Shown piece after piece: positions 48,501 through 52,827 of a stretch of 64,000 nt of DNA. Position 1 is the stretch's first letter, and every line of letters starts with the position of its first letter. Origin of the DNA: Leuctra nigra (taxonomy: Eukaryota; Arthropoda; Insecta; Plecoptera; Leuctridae); assembly GCA_934045905.1 (NCBI GenBank), contig OW203764.1, forward strand, positions 30,359,629 through 30,423,628. The letters run 5' to 3'. The translations under genes and the position numbers were made by a program. The notes below the pieces were generated by a model. That model searched no databases. It saw only the letters and a program-made list of their open reading frames with translations, and was not told where the DNA came from.

Positions 48501-51500
48501 TATAAATTTTTGTAATTTTAGCTATCTGCAATAACTAATAAGTTGGTTTTGTAAATATATGATGATCTTTATATCAACACCATGAACTTATTCACAGAAA
48601 GAAAAAAAAAATATATATATATATCAAGATTTTCTTCCATTCTAATTTCTATGGAAGGAAAACTCCTGTGACTCCTGTGATGAACTATGAAAACATTCGA
48701 TCTGCAAAGATAGAGTTCATACTTTTAATTCTAGAAACAAATATTGGATGGACGGCTCGAATGTCGGAAACTTTGGAAGTTTTGAGCATCCATAGACGCC
48801 ATTATAACATTTCTATACATTAAATTTAAAACAGGTGTCTAATGTGTCTTAAAAAGAGGTAACTTGTGTGGTTAATACACTACCTATTCGAGAAAATAAG
48901 GAACATGACTGACCTCTGGTGGATTCTTTGGTACTATGATAATGGCGGTTGTAAAGGGTTTATTTATGTAAATAAATGATATAAAATTTGCTTTAGTTGT
49001 TTGTTATGGCTGAAAAAGTAAACTTGTAACTAAATCTACATTTAATTTGTTTCTCCTATTTCACTGCCTTGTGGAAACACGAACATCAAAACAAAAAAGT
49101 GCATATAAAAATTTTCCTGCCAGAAGTGGCTCCATCACGTATCGCTTATTTGTTCGAATACCATCACAAACAACAATATCAATTTTATAGTATAACAGGT
49201 TCAATTGGAGGATAACAATAGATTATTCTGTGCTGCAATCTATCCAGCATAATTAGCAGCAGCACCAAAGTTATGTCTGTTTCATTGCTTTGCCAAGTGG
49301 TGTTAGCTGCAGATCTCTTCAATTTGCAGTGTATTGCAGTAATATAAAGTTACCAAATCTTGAAATTATAATGAATCATGAACGATTAAGAGGCAAACGG
49401 AAGCGAACGGGAATCGCACGGTTCGTCAGAGCGGTTTTTTGAAATTTTGTCTTCCCACTTAATAATTTTAAAAAATCAGATAGTAAGGACCCATTACTGC
49501 CTAATAGACTAAATAATGCCGCACACTGGAGTACTTTATGACCTCTGGTACGACCTCAAAGTGTTAAATACGATATTTTTACGATATTTTACTAAAAAAT
49601 CGTATTTAACACTTTGAGGTCGCACCTGAGGTCATAATGAACTCCAGTGTGCGGCATTATTTAGTCTATTAGACTGTTATGGGTCGTTACTATCTGATTT
49701 TTTAAAATTATTAAGTGGGAAGACAAAATTTCAAAAAACCGCTCTGACGAACTGTGCGATTCCCGTTCGCTTCCGTTTGCCTCTTAAATGAAACACAATT
49801 CTCTATGTTACAAAACATAATATCATAAAATCTTACCTTATCTGTTAACTTCTGCTCAAACACAATGCCTTGCGACATATTGACCTGTGCCATTGAACCA
49901 ATAATTAACTGGAGAACCATTGGGAGATGATCGCAAGCAGTCTGCGGCAGGAGTCCCATTATGGTCTCGGAAAACACAAGTGAATGTTCAAAAAACTTTG
50001 GGATGGCGGCTTTACGCTCCGTCCTTGTCTCCTCCCAGAATTTGGATACATGGTTTCTAAGCTTCTCGAGGAACGATTTCGACTTGCAAGTGGTTATCAG
50101 GATTTCTTGTTTGCTGTTGTCGAATTCGGCCGCACACACCTGTAAAATAGTTTGTGTGGAATTAGTGTGATCTAATCTAATACAAAAAACATCATAGCTA
50201 ACAAATGCTCATAGAATCAGTTTTTGTCTATTACCCAATTTTACTTCTCAAAATAAATTTGTTATGCAGTGATCTTTGAGTACTAAAATGAGTATTTTCT
50301 TGAGGTAGCTTACCTACTATTTTAGAAATCCACTAAAAATGAAGTAGTAGGAGAGGTACCTACCTATGGTACTGACAGTAAAATAGCTTGTGATTAGGAC
50401 ATGTGCTACGTGGTGCTAATGGGCTATAAAGTACTAACTCTCAAACTTTGTGCAAAATTAAAGATCATCTATATTGCAAACTTGCCAATTTCAATTACAT
50501 ACTACCTGTGTCAAAAACAAATGCAAGTATATACACAAAATAGCAGTTTCAATTCCAAGAATTCGAATTGCATTTATATTGGTTTCTTATAATTCATCTT
50601 CTTAATTTATGTTGAAATTTTGGCAATTGACAATTATTTTGGAAATAAACTTGACAAATATACCTAGCTACCTATACAGAGAAATCATTTCATAAATAAG
50701 CAAAAAGTTGTCAATGACCATTGAATTAGACTGGCTAGATTCAAAGATTGTATGTAACGTTCTAACAAAATAACGAGCCGATATAGCATATTGTTTGAGC
50801 TTGCCAGTCATGAAGAGTTTCCGCAAAATGCCGGAGGGAACACAAGACTTTATGAGCTTGCTACTCATACAGTTCAAACCTCAACTCACCTTAGCCAACA
50901 CGTGCATGATCAACATGATTTTGTCGAAAGTCAGAGTTTGTTCATCAGCTTCCATCAACAAGAAGAAACCATTCCGTTTGTTCGCAACCAGATTAACAAG
51001 TTCCGTGGCGTCCTCTAGTTTACACCACTCTTCAAGTTTGCGATAACCAATCGGATACCGTTGTTCAGCTTGACTACCTCCACCTTGACCCCCGTTGTTT
51101 CCATCTCCATTGGGTTGACCTTGGAACCTAATTCCGTTTACGTCATTAAAACCTTGATGAGCATTTCTTTCATGGTCATCTTGGGCCTCAAATCCACCTC
51201 TTCCTCTTCTTCCACGTCCTCTCTGCGCATTGTTCCCGTCATTTCGTAAGCCTTGGAATCCATTATTGCCTGCTTCATTGTATTCTTGCCGAGAATTCCC
51301 TTCTAATCCTTCTCGGCCTCTACGTCCTCTTCGACGATCCCTCTGTGCATTGCCCCCATTTTCTCCTCTGTCGTATCCGTGGAAATCATTATTATTTGCT
51401 TTGTTGTAACCTTGATTTTCATTCCTTCCTTGTCCACCTTGACCTTGATAACCACCTCTGCCTCTTGCTCCGCGACCTCTCTGTGCATTTCCAACGTTGC

Positions 51501-52429
51501 TTCTGTTTTCTCTCCCGTAGGCTTGGAATCCATTACCGTTTGCTTCCTCGTAGCCATCACGTCCATTCATAGCTCCTCTCTCCTGAAATCTACCTCGTCT
51601 ATTGTGACCTTGAAAATCATCCTGGCTCCCTGTTGACCTTGGTGTCCCCATCGCATCGTCGGTATCATTACCAGATCCTCTGCCTCTTGAATTATTCTGC
51701 TTCCTTGAATTTTCCCGAGCTCTCCAATTCTCGGTTATTTGTGCCTTCTTCTTGGCACCGCGGGAAACTTCAGGATTTGTCTCACTATTGTTAGCGAAGG
51801 CCAAGTTCTGTGCCGGATTATGATTGCTTGCCTGAGTGTTTGGCGCTCGAAAGTTTGGTTCTGCAAGATCTGTGTTTGGCCGAGATTGAATGGGAAGTAA
51901 TGGAGGTATGTATCGACCAGGAATCATTCCAGTCGGTGGCGCAAGTGGCTGTTGCGGAGTTGCAGAATGCCCACTTAAATGCCTACTCAAGTCATTTTGT
52001 TGTAAATTAATGGCAGGAGGCCTCGTTGGCTGTATTTGCTGGTGTGGTTGGGGGGTTATACTTTGGACAATTTTCTGTGGTACCAAACCACTTGGAAGTG
52101 GTGGCGCTGGTGCTCGAACACTTTTTTGTTGTACCAACGCACTAGGTTGAAATCGGGATGTACCAGGTTGTACAATTCCCTGTGGTATGGACGCACTTGG
52201 TAGTGGTGGTGCGGTTGCTCGAACACTTTGTTGTTGTACCAACGTAATAGGTTGATATCGGGATGTACCTTGTACAATTCCGTGTGGTACAAACGCACTT
52301 GATTGTGGCTGCGCTATTGATCGAACATTTGGTTGTGGGGCCTCACTACGTTGAGGTTGGGTTGTAGCTCGTTGTACACTCGACCTTCGATTACCGTCAA
52401 AGCTTACACTTGGTGCTGATTCGTGGGAT
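20975..52429 (-). CDS. ZNFX1: ZNFX1 gene span (27 exons proposed)
   Basis: NFX1-type zinc finger-containing protein 1, an RNA helicase/zinc finger protein. In animals it is linked to small-RNA inheritance in germ granules (nematode) and to double-stranded RNA sensing at mitochondria (mammals). The exons encode roughly 2,480 residues against about 1,918 in human; the excess is mostly the disordered N-terminus. Order: Q/P and RG repeats, ARM-like region, SF1 helicase with an acidic/coiled insertion, NF-X1 fingers, helical tail, RZ finger. Exon junction phases agree at every boundary from exon 3 to exon 27. All acceptors are AG; all donors are GT except one GC. The ATG exon is missing or upstream, and a TGA lies between exons 1 and 2. 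The introns are full of mobile elements. Confidence 0.93.
21843..22000 (-). CDS. ZNFX1: ZNFX1 exon 26: helical tail
   Basis: EHISHFGSGFTKPVEEMFKK, NLQLVVENRNNFLSYTDVQV, MHNKIDILAE. Amphipathic helical segment; first codon completed by the G of exon 25. Donor GTACGT, phase 0. Confidence 0.9.
22832..22886 (-). repeat. R1 5'-end fragment in intron
   Basis: On the minus strand 'aagaaaacgctcggtgta', 'tctcgttgatgagc' match the R1 start (CTAGGAAAACGCTC, GCGTTGATGAGC). Only ~55 bases remain. Confidence 0.7.
23133..23398 (-). CDS. ZNFX1: ZNFX1 exon 25: RING-like Cys pair and helix
   Basis: FVYLVDCKHTVESQGMESWL, IPQCPKCKTNIMQTFRFMN and a long helical tail. The D-C-x-H ... C-P-x-C layout resembles a RING-like half-site seen in vertebrate ZNFX1 after the fingers. 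Phase 2 in, phase 1 out. Confidence 0.94.
24072..24289 (-). CDS. ZNFX1: ZNFX1 exon 24: last NF-X1 fingers
   Basis: MECPWKCEHSKCSRKCGELC, VPCYEPCLKQRKCGHPCIGF, CGEPCPPLCRVCDKDEVTEI, FFGDEDEPDAR. The last phrase is nearly invariant between insects and vertebrates in this family. Donor GTGAGT, phase 2. Confidence 0.96.
24605..25544. repeat. Inverted-repeat element split by hAT-like insertion
   Basis: AGTCATGGAAATATATTCG at 24605 and its reverse complement ending at 25544, followed inward by AAAGCTCC/GGAGCTTTT, form the ends of a ~140-bp MITE once the insertion 24625-25422 is removed. Its core (GAGTCGAGG.GGAGGAGCC) is shared with 29795-29956. Confidence 0.8.
24625..25422. mobile_element. hAT-like nonautonomous element, copy 1
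   Basis: 798 bp bounded by TAGGGTTGGGA and TCCCAACCCTA with subterminal GACATCGAT words. The flanking 8-bp duplication ATATTCGG (24617-24624 and 25423-25430) is exact. Terminal YARNG-like bases and an 8-bp duplication fit the hAT superfamily. The 70-codon ORF inside is the same in copy 2 and shows no transposase motif. Confidence 0.92.
25743..25854 (-). CDS. ZNFX1: ZNFX1 exon 23: NF-X1 finger
   Basis: Short exon encoding CKEPCAKACTTCKENCALTC and KHSKCSMKCGIPCVSCK. Placed by splice sites (GTATTTCAG acceptor, GTATGT donor) and continuous Cys spacing with its neighbours. Confidence 0.93.
26027..26192 (-). CDS. ZNFX1: ZNFX1 exon 22: NF-X1 fingers
   Basis: LPADSLELMSYCEEPC, LKCEHACEGSCGKCSQGRIH, CKSDCNRTLVCGHA. 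It corresponds to the CGHPCPGSCHSCFEGRFH module of vertebrates. Phase 1 in, phase 2 out, donor GTAAGT. Confidence 0.95.
26476..26740 (+). repeat. GC-rich retroelement-like fragment in intron
   Basis: A sharply GC-rich island within an AT-rich intron, with 'gggcccgatccgggggagtcc' and, at the end, 'ggcctcaccactgacctgtc' and 'ggcatgggtaaccct'. The composition contrast shows foreign origin; the last words resemble 3' regions of dispersed elements in other arthropods (from memory, unverified). The family is not identified. Confidence 0.45.
27307..27541 (-). CDS. ZNFX1: ZNFX1 exon 21: NF-X1 fingers
   Basis: VEKTIAECGHKVKTKCCEPA, CERKTTCGHACMRQCKEEC, SACGHAVKVPCNVEIQ. GC-rich exon, so all the other frames are open as well; the phase match and finger spacing identify the true one. 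Acceptor CCTGTACAG, donor GTATGT. Confidence 0.95.
27953..28216 (-). CDS. ZNFX1: ZNFX1 exon 20: NF-X1 fingers
   Basis: 88 codons, phase 0: YKCVMDCAKKNAGCTRDHPC, WEECGLCIMEVRKQ, HKVPCNVLPEMITCERPC, IPDCGHDCKKKCNEPCGG. Several Cys-rich modules of the NF-X1 repeat. Confidence 0.95.
28446..28761 (-). CDS. ZNFX1: ZNFX1 exon 19: NF-X1 fingers, GC donor
   Basis: VPPRCDLEHTCTKPCHATC, LPCGHEISLLCHID, GSSCGHDFVKPCHVP and RLACGHVCTKKCHVD: three to four NF-X1 modules. The exon ends at GTG followed by GCAAGT, a strong GC-type donor that alone keeps the phase-0 junction to exon 20. The nearby GT (five bases on) would break the frame. Confidence 0.93.
28949..29073 (-). CDS. ZNFX1: ZNFX1 exon 18: first NF-X1 finger
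   Basis: IPEGGCRRVCGTGLTCGHDC and KSMCHVTDREHKTYRCLEDC. The Cys/His spacing C-x3-C, C-x-H-x-C is the NF-X1 type. The first residues match the conserved vertebrate VPEGGC. It was too short to stand out as an ORF and was placed by its splice sites. Confidence 0.93.
29074..29794. other. ZNFX1 intron with possible retroposon fragment
   Basis: An A/G-rich stretch 29330-29660 stays open on one strand over 80 codons but has no recognisable protein motif. Probably a decayed element. Confidence 0.4.
29795..29956. repeat. Inverted-repeat MITE
   Basis: ACACTGGTGGCAAGAAGAAG and CTTCTTCTTGCCGTCAGTGT are inverted ends with extended pairing (GTCATTCTCCTC / GAGGAGAATGAC). The core GAGTCGAGGAGGAGGAGCC relates it to the element at 24605-25544. 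Confidence 0.8.
30281..30447 (-). CDS. ZNFX1: ZNFX1 exon 17: helicase end/linker
   Basis: NISNLMNSSDHKDAVWKKI, ALDELDAVGEELVLRCEIHP, then SAQDFNK. This is the linker found between the helicase and the first NF-X1 finger in vertebrates (RLCCQNHP and SDFQKVPEGG region). Confidence 0.93.
30661..30859 (-). CDS. ZNFX1: ZNFX1 exon 16: helicase motifs V and VI
   Basis: VQITIVDNFQGEENDIILLS (motif V) and RVCVALSRAKQGLYILG (motif VI with the arginine finger) complete the helicase core. Acceptor TCATCAG, donor GTGAGT. Confidence 0.96.
30904..31188. mobile_element. TTAA-type foldback element FB5
   Basis: Left end TCAAGCTGGGTTCCCATACT and right end GTATGGGAACCCAGCTTAA are inverted; the right boundary is TTAA and the left has one change (TCAA). 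Arms of ~130 bp contain GCATCGAATTCGC and GGTAGCCATTTTGCG in inverted order. Lies in the intron between exons 15 and 16. Confidence 0.8.
31378..31521 (-). CDS. ZNFX1: ZNFX1 exon 15: helicase domain 2A
   Basis: 48 codons in phase 0: VEETKSRSNAFEGDLILSL, LLQGYDPSRITILTTYSGQ. ITILTTYSGQ is motif IVa of the UPF1-like group. Donor GTAAGT. Confidence 0.95.
32106..32377 (-). CDS. ZNFX1: ZNFX1 exon 14: helicase motifs III and IV
   Basis: Begins GDHKQLKPTTAVYRLA (motif III). It continues DISLFERMLNNGMHCEQL and LKVQHRMRPEVVRLI (motif IV QHRM), then VLKYDRVRGVDKSMFFF. The GC content is markedly higher than that of its intron surroundings. Confidence 0.96.
32513..32536. repeat. G24 tract in ZNFX1 intron
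   Basis: A run of 24 G in the intron upstream (transcript sense: C run) of exon 14. Potential quadruplex and assembly-sensitive site. Confidence 0.9.
32657..32740 (-). CDS. ZNFX1: ZNFX1 exon 13: Walker B (motif II)
   Basis: Short 84-base exon encoding IVEEAAEVMESHIVVSLS, with Walker B residues E-E in the SF1 EEAAEV form, and then HCQHLILI. Phase 1 both ends. Confidence 0.95.
33351..33599 (-). CDS. ZNFX1: ZNFX1 exon 12: helicase motif Ib region
   Basis: NLWGLNPNERWAIYHQWL, a long helix, then READVIGMTTTMAAKSRSLL. GMTTTxAAK is a signature of the ZNFX1 helicase shortly before the Walker B motif. It ends at KPRI plus one base, GTGAGT donor. Confidence 0.95.
33954..34015 (+). repeat. Truncated 5' LTR
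   Basis: 62 bases beginning GTCAATAAATACTATTTCTC and ending CCAACA are identical to the end of the 3' LTR. The first ~129 bases (U3 side) are missing and replaced by T/A-rich sequence. Confidence 0.9.
34016..34030 (+). other. Primer binding site
   Basis: TGGTGTCAGAAGTG directly follows the LTR CA end. This is the usual complement of the 3' end of a leucine-type tRNA in many gypsy elements. Confidence 0.75.
34133..38092 (+). CDS. Gypsy Gag-Pol polyprotein
   Basis: 1,319 codons, one frame, start ATG in AAGATGG. Domains in order: Gag-like capsid region (1-200); two CCHC knuckles (about 224-256, CKKCGYDHKRGRC and CAKCGDLNHFAKCC); aspartic protease with LDTAAE (about 333); reverse transcriptase with FKRLPYGISSAPEVF and the catalytic YFDDL (about 611); RNase H (QTDASKDGLG, about 758); integrase zinc region (HEGHWG ... 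CSKC) and DDE core (GVDILEY about 1037, SDNMPF about 1091, SNGQAE about 1127). Gag and Pol are fused with no frameshift, a layout known in some gypsy lineages (Mag-like is a guess). All catalytic signatures look present. Confidence 0.95.
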   Translation: MASSAHKPPAELKLDGNVCEEWRRWRQKFEIYMKATKANAEKQDTQVAILLSFIGDEALTAFNTFKFEKEEDKNVLKTVLDEFEKYCTPQKNVVFERFKFFGIKQRESQPFDQFLTELKNAARSCEFEQQEDSLIRDRIVLGIADSKLQERLLSETNLNLSKAANLCRIYQEGKAKALEVRESNNGEQSNRTSTTVAAVKSKQFFTKKKSEEKTQEKTSEKIYDCKKCGYDHKRGRCPAYGKNCAKCGDLNHFAKCCEKVKKGYKKKSVNDVEASSASSDDDDVESEDENNQNREYRLILNVGSKKSGNTKTKTQTAWFETISIGSHPVRCKLDTAAETSILPQKVFQSLKGSFNLVKSKNKLVPFGDLGVVITPIGSIKLKCITRKGKAKNVEFDVCDVSTPLLGLKACIDLNLIKRVNSVSSRQTKTDIVEAFKDVFTGVGKIGKQHEIVLTNDAEPVISPPRRVPYSLQKKLKETLDSLERDSIIDKVEKPTDWVNSLLLVEKPNGDLRICLDPRPLNKAIKREHHPIPTSDDILSRLRNKCLFSVLDMRQGFWNLPLTEASADLCTFQTPFGRYRFKRLPYGISSAPEVFQKTNEKLFGDIHGVEVYFDDLIICGETEEDHDRALAEVLNRARQVGVKFNQDKFQYRIPEVKYVGRIISKNHCGVDQSYVTAIAEMPVPSCKSDVLRLLGMVKYVSQFVPNLSKLTAPLRELTKQDTPWCWDSNHDAALGKLKQQLMSAPVLATFDSTKPIVLQTDASKDGLGACLLQEDHPVAYASRVLTKSEQNFAQIEKELLAITFGLERFNQMTYGHHVQVFTDHKPLETICSREICKSTGRIQRLLLKLVKYDITVSYVPGKFLNLPDTLSRASLPDPVNDDPELLVVVHEVEKYLPVSVQRKEEFRKETEQDDTLQAVIRLHQQGWPSHRHQVPDKARYYWSMKEDIDVSEGLIFVRDRLIVPASLRKEMLKIIHEGHWGRDKSKLRARELLFWPGMSNDIDMMVSKCSKCELHRKSNVKEPMIPHQVPERPWQKIGVDILEYHNKSYLAVIDYYSKWIEMPALSCKTASEVITQLKYIFARYGIPEIVVSDNMPFNSFEFKKFAELWDFQLVTSSPHYSQSNGQAEAAVAIIKSILKKSSVDDHSIALMEYRSTPLPGINLSPSQMLLNYRIRTRLPVRNNLLTPKVEDGVKERLETKQFLQKAYYDRTAKSRPPFEDKDDVLIKKGKSWDRGQVVCKHEQPRSYMVVDSGGRVLRRNSKFLRKSQNKHVVNDSPDVIPDEIENTVPCNVSEKPVAAQVTRAGRVIRKPVKFDDYDTN
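38217..38227 (+). other. Polypurine tract
   Basis: AAGTGGGGGGA immediately before the 3' LTR TG start, the expected plus-strand priming site. Confidence 0.75.
38228..38418 (+). repeat. Complete 3' LTR (191 bp)
   Basis: Starts TGTTAAAGATG and ends CCAACA, the standard TG...CA form. It contains AATAAATAC near 38361, usable as a poly(A) signal. Confidence 0.9.
38605..38825. mobile_element. TA-bounded MITE, copy A
   Basis: TAGGTACACTCCCCTAAATA at the left and the inverted TTATTATTTGGGGGAGTGTAC at the right enclose ~220 bp with ACGGTAC/GTACCGT. A TA dinucleotide flanks the ends, as for Tc1/mariner-type MITEs. Related copies: 41098 (inverted), 55337, and a remnant at 13252. Confidence 0.85.
38886..39016 (-). 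CDS. ZNFX1: ZNFX1 exon 11: charged helix
   Basis: GAQNEAQVRDLERKRLEI and DRELNYWTRCLREPPGIPAP; a charged, probably coiled helix of 43 codons. Phases match both neighbours (phase 2 in, phase 1 out). The next intron holds the gypsy element. Confidence 0.9.
39584..40378. mobile_element. hAT-like nonautonomous element, copy 2
   Basis: 795 bp, reverse-complement twin of 24625-25422 with nearly complete identity. Ends TAGGGTTGGGA/TCCCAACCCTA; exact 8-bp duplication AAAAATAA (39576-39583 and 40379-40386). Confidence 0.92.
40387..41076. repeat. GC-palindrome-rich element
   Basis: Four occurrences of GGCCGCGCGGCC or a close variant, each flanked by inverted GCGAATAGC/GCTATTCGC and GCACAAAT words, lie in two clusters (40387-40620 and 40925-41076). 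The outer ends GAGGCTATTCGCACAAAT and ATTTGTGCGAATAG are inverted. Likely a DNA transposon with palindromic subterminal arrays. It sits between hAT copy 2 and MITE copy B. Confidence 0.7.
41098..41324. mobile_element. TA-bounded MITE, copy B
   Basis: Inverted copy of 38605-38825: TAGGTACACTCCCCCAAAT ... TTATTTGGGGGAGTGTGCCTA. Both termini and the TA flanks are preserved. Confidence 0.88.
41460..41748 (-). CDS. ZNFX1: ZNFX1 exon 10: acidic insertion
   Basis: Encodes DALLLDWLRAGLVAATFNEA, then an acidic run (LDEEEDEDEMLENQ) and ADDDYDIDSEVVERVTVE. The acidic insert at this position is also present in vertebrate ZNFX1. This exon lies just downstream, in transcript order, of a TTAA foldback at 41785-42176. 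Confidence 0.92.
41785..42176. mobile_element. TTAA foldback element FB2
   Basis: TTAAGAGGGCTTGGTAGTGA and its inverted counterpart CACTACCAAGCCCTCTTAA bound a ~392-bp element with ~180-bp arms (shared GGGCTATGGACGTGAATTC and TTCGGGTTCTAAACACCTG). TTAA is present at both ends. Located 37 bases upstream of the exon 10 acceptor. Confidence 0.9.
42526..42660. repeat. Short inverted-repeat MITE
   Basis: AAGGTCTGTTCGTTTACCC and GGGTAAACAAACAGACCTT with continued pairing (CTACAACAAACTGCCA/TGGCAGTTTGCTGTAG) make a ~135-bp hairpin. Confidence 0.85.
42721..42917 (-). CDS. ZNFX1: ZNFX1 exon 9: helical insertion in helicase 1A
   Basis: SHNRDRMWRTREIKERLSVL and TKINDCVGIVSLHSFAEVL form a largely helical insert between helicase motifs Ia and Ib. 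Phase 2 start, phase 1 end, donor A-GTAAGT. Confidence 0.9.
43003..43565. mobile_element. hAT-like nonautonomous element, second family
   Basis: TAGGGGTGTGCGAATCCA and TGGATTCGCACACCCCTA are perfect 18-bp TIRs. The 8-bp duplication AAAAATAC is exact (42995-43002, 43566-43573). The 563-bp interior is unrelated to the 24625/39584 pair. Lies in the exon 8-9 intron. Confidence 0.92.
43868..44042 (-). CDS. ZNFX1: ZNFX1 exon 8: helicase motif Ia
   Basis: IKHAWKSPILVVCFTNHALD and QFLEGLIPTTQNMIRLGG are the conserved Ia region of the UPF1/ZNFX1 group. It ends with LREKRSGR and two bases of Ser at a GTAATC donor, a weaker match to the consensus. Confidence 0.95.
44724..44984 (-). CDS. ZNFX1: ZNFX1 exon 7: helicase motif I
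   Basis: Encodes LDPSQYRAFQLALTQEFVVI directly followed by the Walker A motif GPPGTGKT, with a Q-motif-like lead-in. This P-loop binds ATP in SF1 helicases. A short insertion (ARVRGQTRPAPNRR) follows. It ends one base into Gly, donor GTAGGT. Confidence 0.96.
45013..46213. other. ZNFX1 intron 6, no clear element
   Basis: AT-rich. A GC-rich patch at 45740-45900 (GCGCAAGCGACC, GTGCGCATGCGCAC) and a block at 46000-46080 with repeated TCGCG words (AATCGCGTGAAATCGCGAG) are unexplained. Confidence 0.4.
46214..46484 (-). CDS. ZNFX1: ZNFX1 exon 6: pre-helicase region
   Basis: Starts in phase 0 with VLDRKVDELKKGRIVVEI and includes MVESEVFFPPYQHVLAALQ and MSQYIVHVQAETHPPQY. It ends one base into a codon that exon 7 completes as Asp. 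Good acceptor (GTGCTTGCAG) and donor (GTAAGA). Confidence 0.93.
46537..46644. repeat. Near-perfect ~41-bp-arm hairpin
   Basis: GGGCCCTGATTCTATAACTC ... GAGTTATAGAATCAGGGCCC with ~41-bp matching arms (AATTGCTAAGCGGTCGCAAT on the inside) and a ~25-base loop. No TTAA or TA flank is evident. Confidence 0.9.
47468..47626 (-). CDS. ZNFX1: ZNFX1 exon 5: pre-helicase beta region
   Basis: 53 codons, phase 0 both ends (CTGTCCACAG acceptor, GTAAGT donor). VQFESIFMTRDKVGLVV and SKRLMFGSLLCFTKDNF correspond to the UPF1-like beta-barrel-type domain preceding the helicase motifs. Confidence 0.93.
47873..48214 (-). CDS. ZNFX1: ZNFX1 exon 4: pre-helicase region
   Basis: 114 codons, phase 0 at both ends (acceptor CTTCTAG, donor GTACAT). 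The basic stretch KLSVEKRKRIKQQEK is followed by the conserved block AFIRPNIVEGAYHDV, LDVQFRLMREDFVSPLRDGI, equivalent to the segment before the helicase fold in vertebrate ZNFX1. Confidence 0.93.
48215..49385. other. ZNFX1 intron 3, 5' part in genomic order
   Basis: AT-rich with an (AT)n run at 48611-48625. No gene or defined repeat noticed. Confidence 0.5.
49386..49787. mobile_element. TTAA foldback element FB3
   Basis: TTAAGAGGCAAACGGAAGCG and CGCTTCCGTTTGCCTCTTAA bound 402 bp with ~190-bp arms (shared CGGCATTATTTAGTCTATTA and TTTAACACTTTGAGGTCG). TTAA at both ends. It ends 50 bases before the exon 3 donor. Confidence 0.92.
49837..50176 (-). CDS. ZNFX1: ZNFX1 exon 3: ARM-like region
   Basis: Encodes VCAAEFDNSKQEILI, FLEKLRNHVSKFWEE and VNMSQGIVFEQKLTDK, then a GTAAGA donor. 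There are three possible acceptors: TATTAG ending at 50177 (joins in phase to exon 2 and adds LDHTNSTQTILQ), GATTAG ending at 50172, and TTTTACAG ending at 50140 (joins in phase 0 directly to exon 1). The longer version aligns better with the vertebrate protein. Confidence 0.85.
50672..50880 (-). CDS. ZNFX1: ZNFX1 questionable exon 2 after in-frame TGA
   Basis: This stretch is in the same frame as exon 1 and follows it directly, separated only by VS and a TGA (50881-50883). It encodes SSKLIKSCVPSGILRKLF, KLKQYAISARYFVRTL and MVIDNFLLIYEMISLY, which line up with the ARM-like region of vertebrate ZNFX1. A donor TATAG-GTAGCT lies at 50671. There is no good acceptor of its own. Possibilities are a base error at the TGA, a collapsed intron, stop-codon readthrough, or skipping of this piece by splicing from 50889 directly to exon 3. 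Confidence 0.5.
50890..52429 (-). CDS. ZNFX1: ZNFX1 exon 1 of model: disordered RG-rich N-terminus
   Basis: Opens after an acceptor (TATCCTTTTAG at ~52430) with one base completing a codon; no ATG precedes it in frame, so an upstream coding exon is required. It encodes ~513 residues. First come two to three ~33-residue repeats (IVQPGTSRFQPSALVQQ, VRAPAPPLPS). Then come about four ~38-residue RG repeats (NAQRGRGARGRGGYQ, QRDRRRGRRGREG, NAQRGRGRRGRGGF) with QGYN spacers. The end, RKLEEWCKLEDATELV to HVLAK, matches the start of the conserved vertebrate region. It closes at AAG followed by a consensus GTGAGT donor. The RG tract is likely to bind RNA or promote condensation (inference). Confidence 0.85.
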
Positions 52430-52706
52430 CTAAAAGGATACAAATAATAGAAATAAAAGGTAAGTAACCTAAATAGGTATAACCAATGCTCTTAATTGTG
52501 TTAGGACAAGAACATTTTCGATAAAAAATTTGCAGATAATTTTTATTCTTTTTGGGATGAAATATTTTGTTAAATAAAATTTTCAAATTATGTTGAAAAT
52601 TTCTCATGAAAATTTTTAACATGCTAGCTTATTTTTAAAAATATATTGTTTTTTGTAAAATTGTTAAATATTATTTTCCACTAAACTTTATGTTCATTAT
52701 TATTCA
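52430..52706. other. Upstream of exon 1, no start exon found
   Basis: The acceptor TATCCTTTTAG at ~52430 requires a further 5' exon. I saw no convincing ATG exon with a donor of matching phase on the minus strand in this region or up to 64 kb. Confidence 0.5.
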
Positions 52707-52827
52707 TGGCGTTTTCCACTGGCCGCACTGGACTGCCCTGGTGCTGCACTCTGTTTGAAATTTGAATTAAGTTTTGTATGGTGATGTCATTTCAGTGCAG
52801 CCCCAGTGCGGCCAGTGGAAAACGCCA
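52707..52827. repeat. Short inverted-repeat MITE
   Basis: TGGCGTTTTCCACTGGCCGC and GCGGCCAGTGGAAAACGCCA are perfect inverted ends of a ~121-bp hairpin-type element, with internal CCAGTGC/GCTGCACT pairing. Confidence 0.9.

Noticed and set aside
50881..50906. 26-base micro-intron at the exon 1/2 junction
   Set aside because: GTGAGT...ATGAG has splice-like ends, but removal puts a TAG in frame and the length is far below any known animal intron.
51303..51636. ORFs in other frames over ZNFX1 exon 1
   Set aside because: Tandem repeats in the coding frame keep other frames open; only the RG-rich frame continues into the conserved region.
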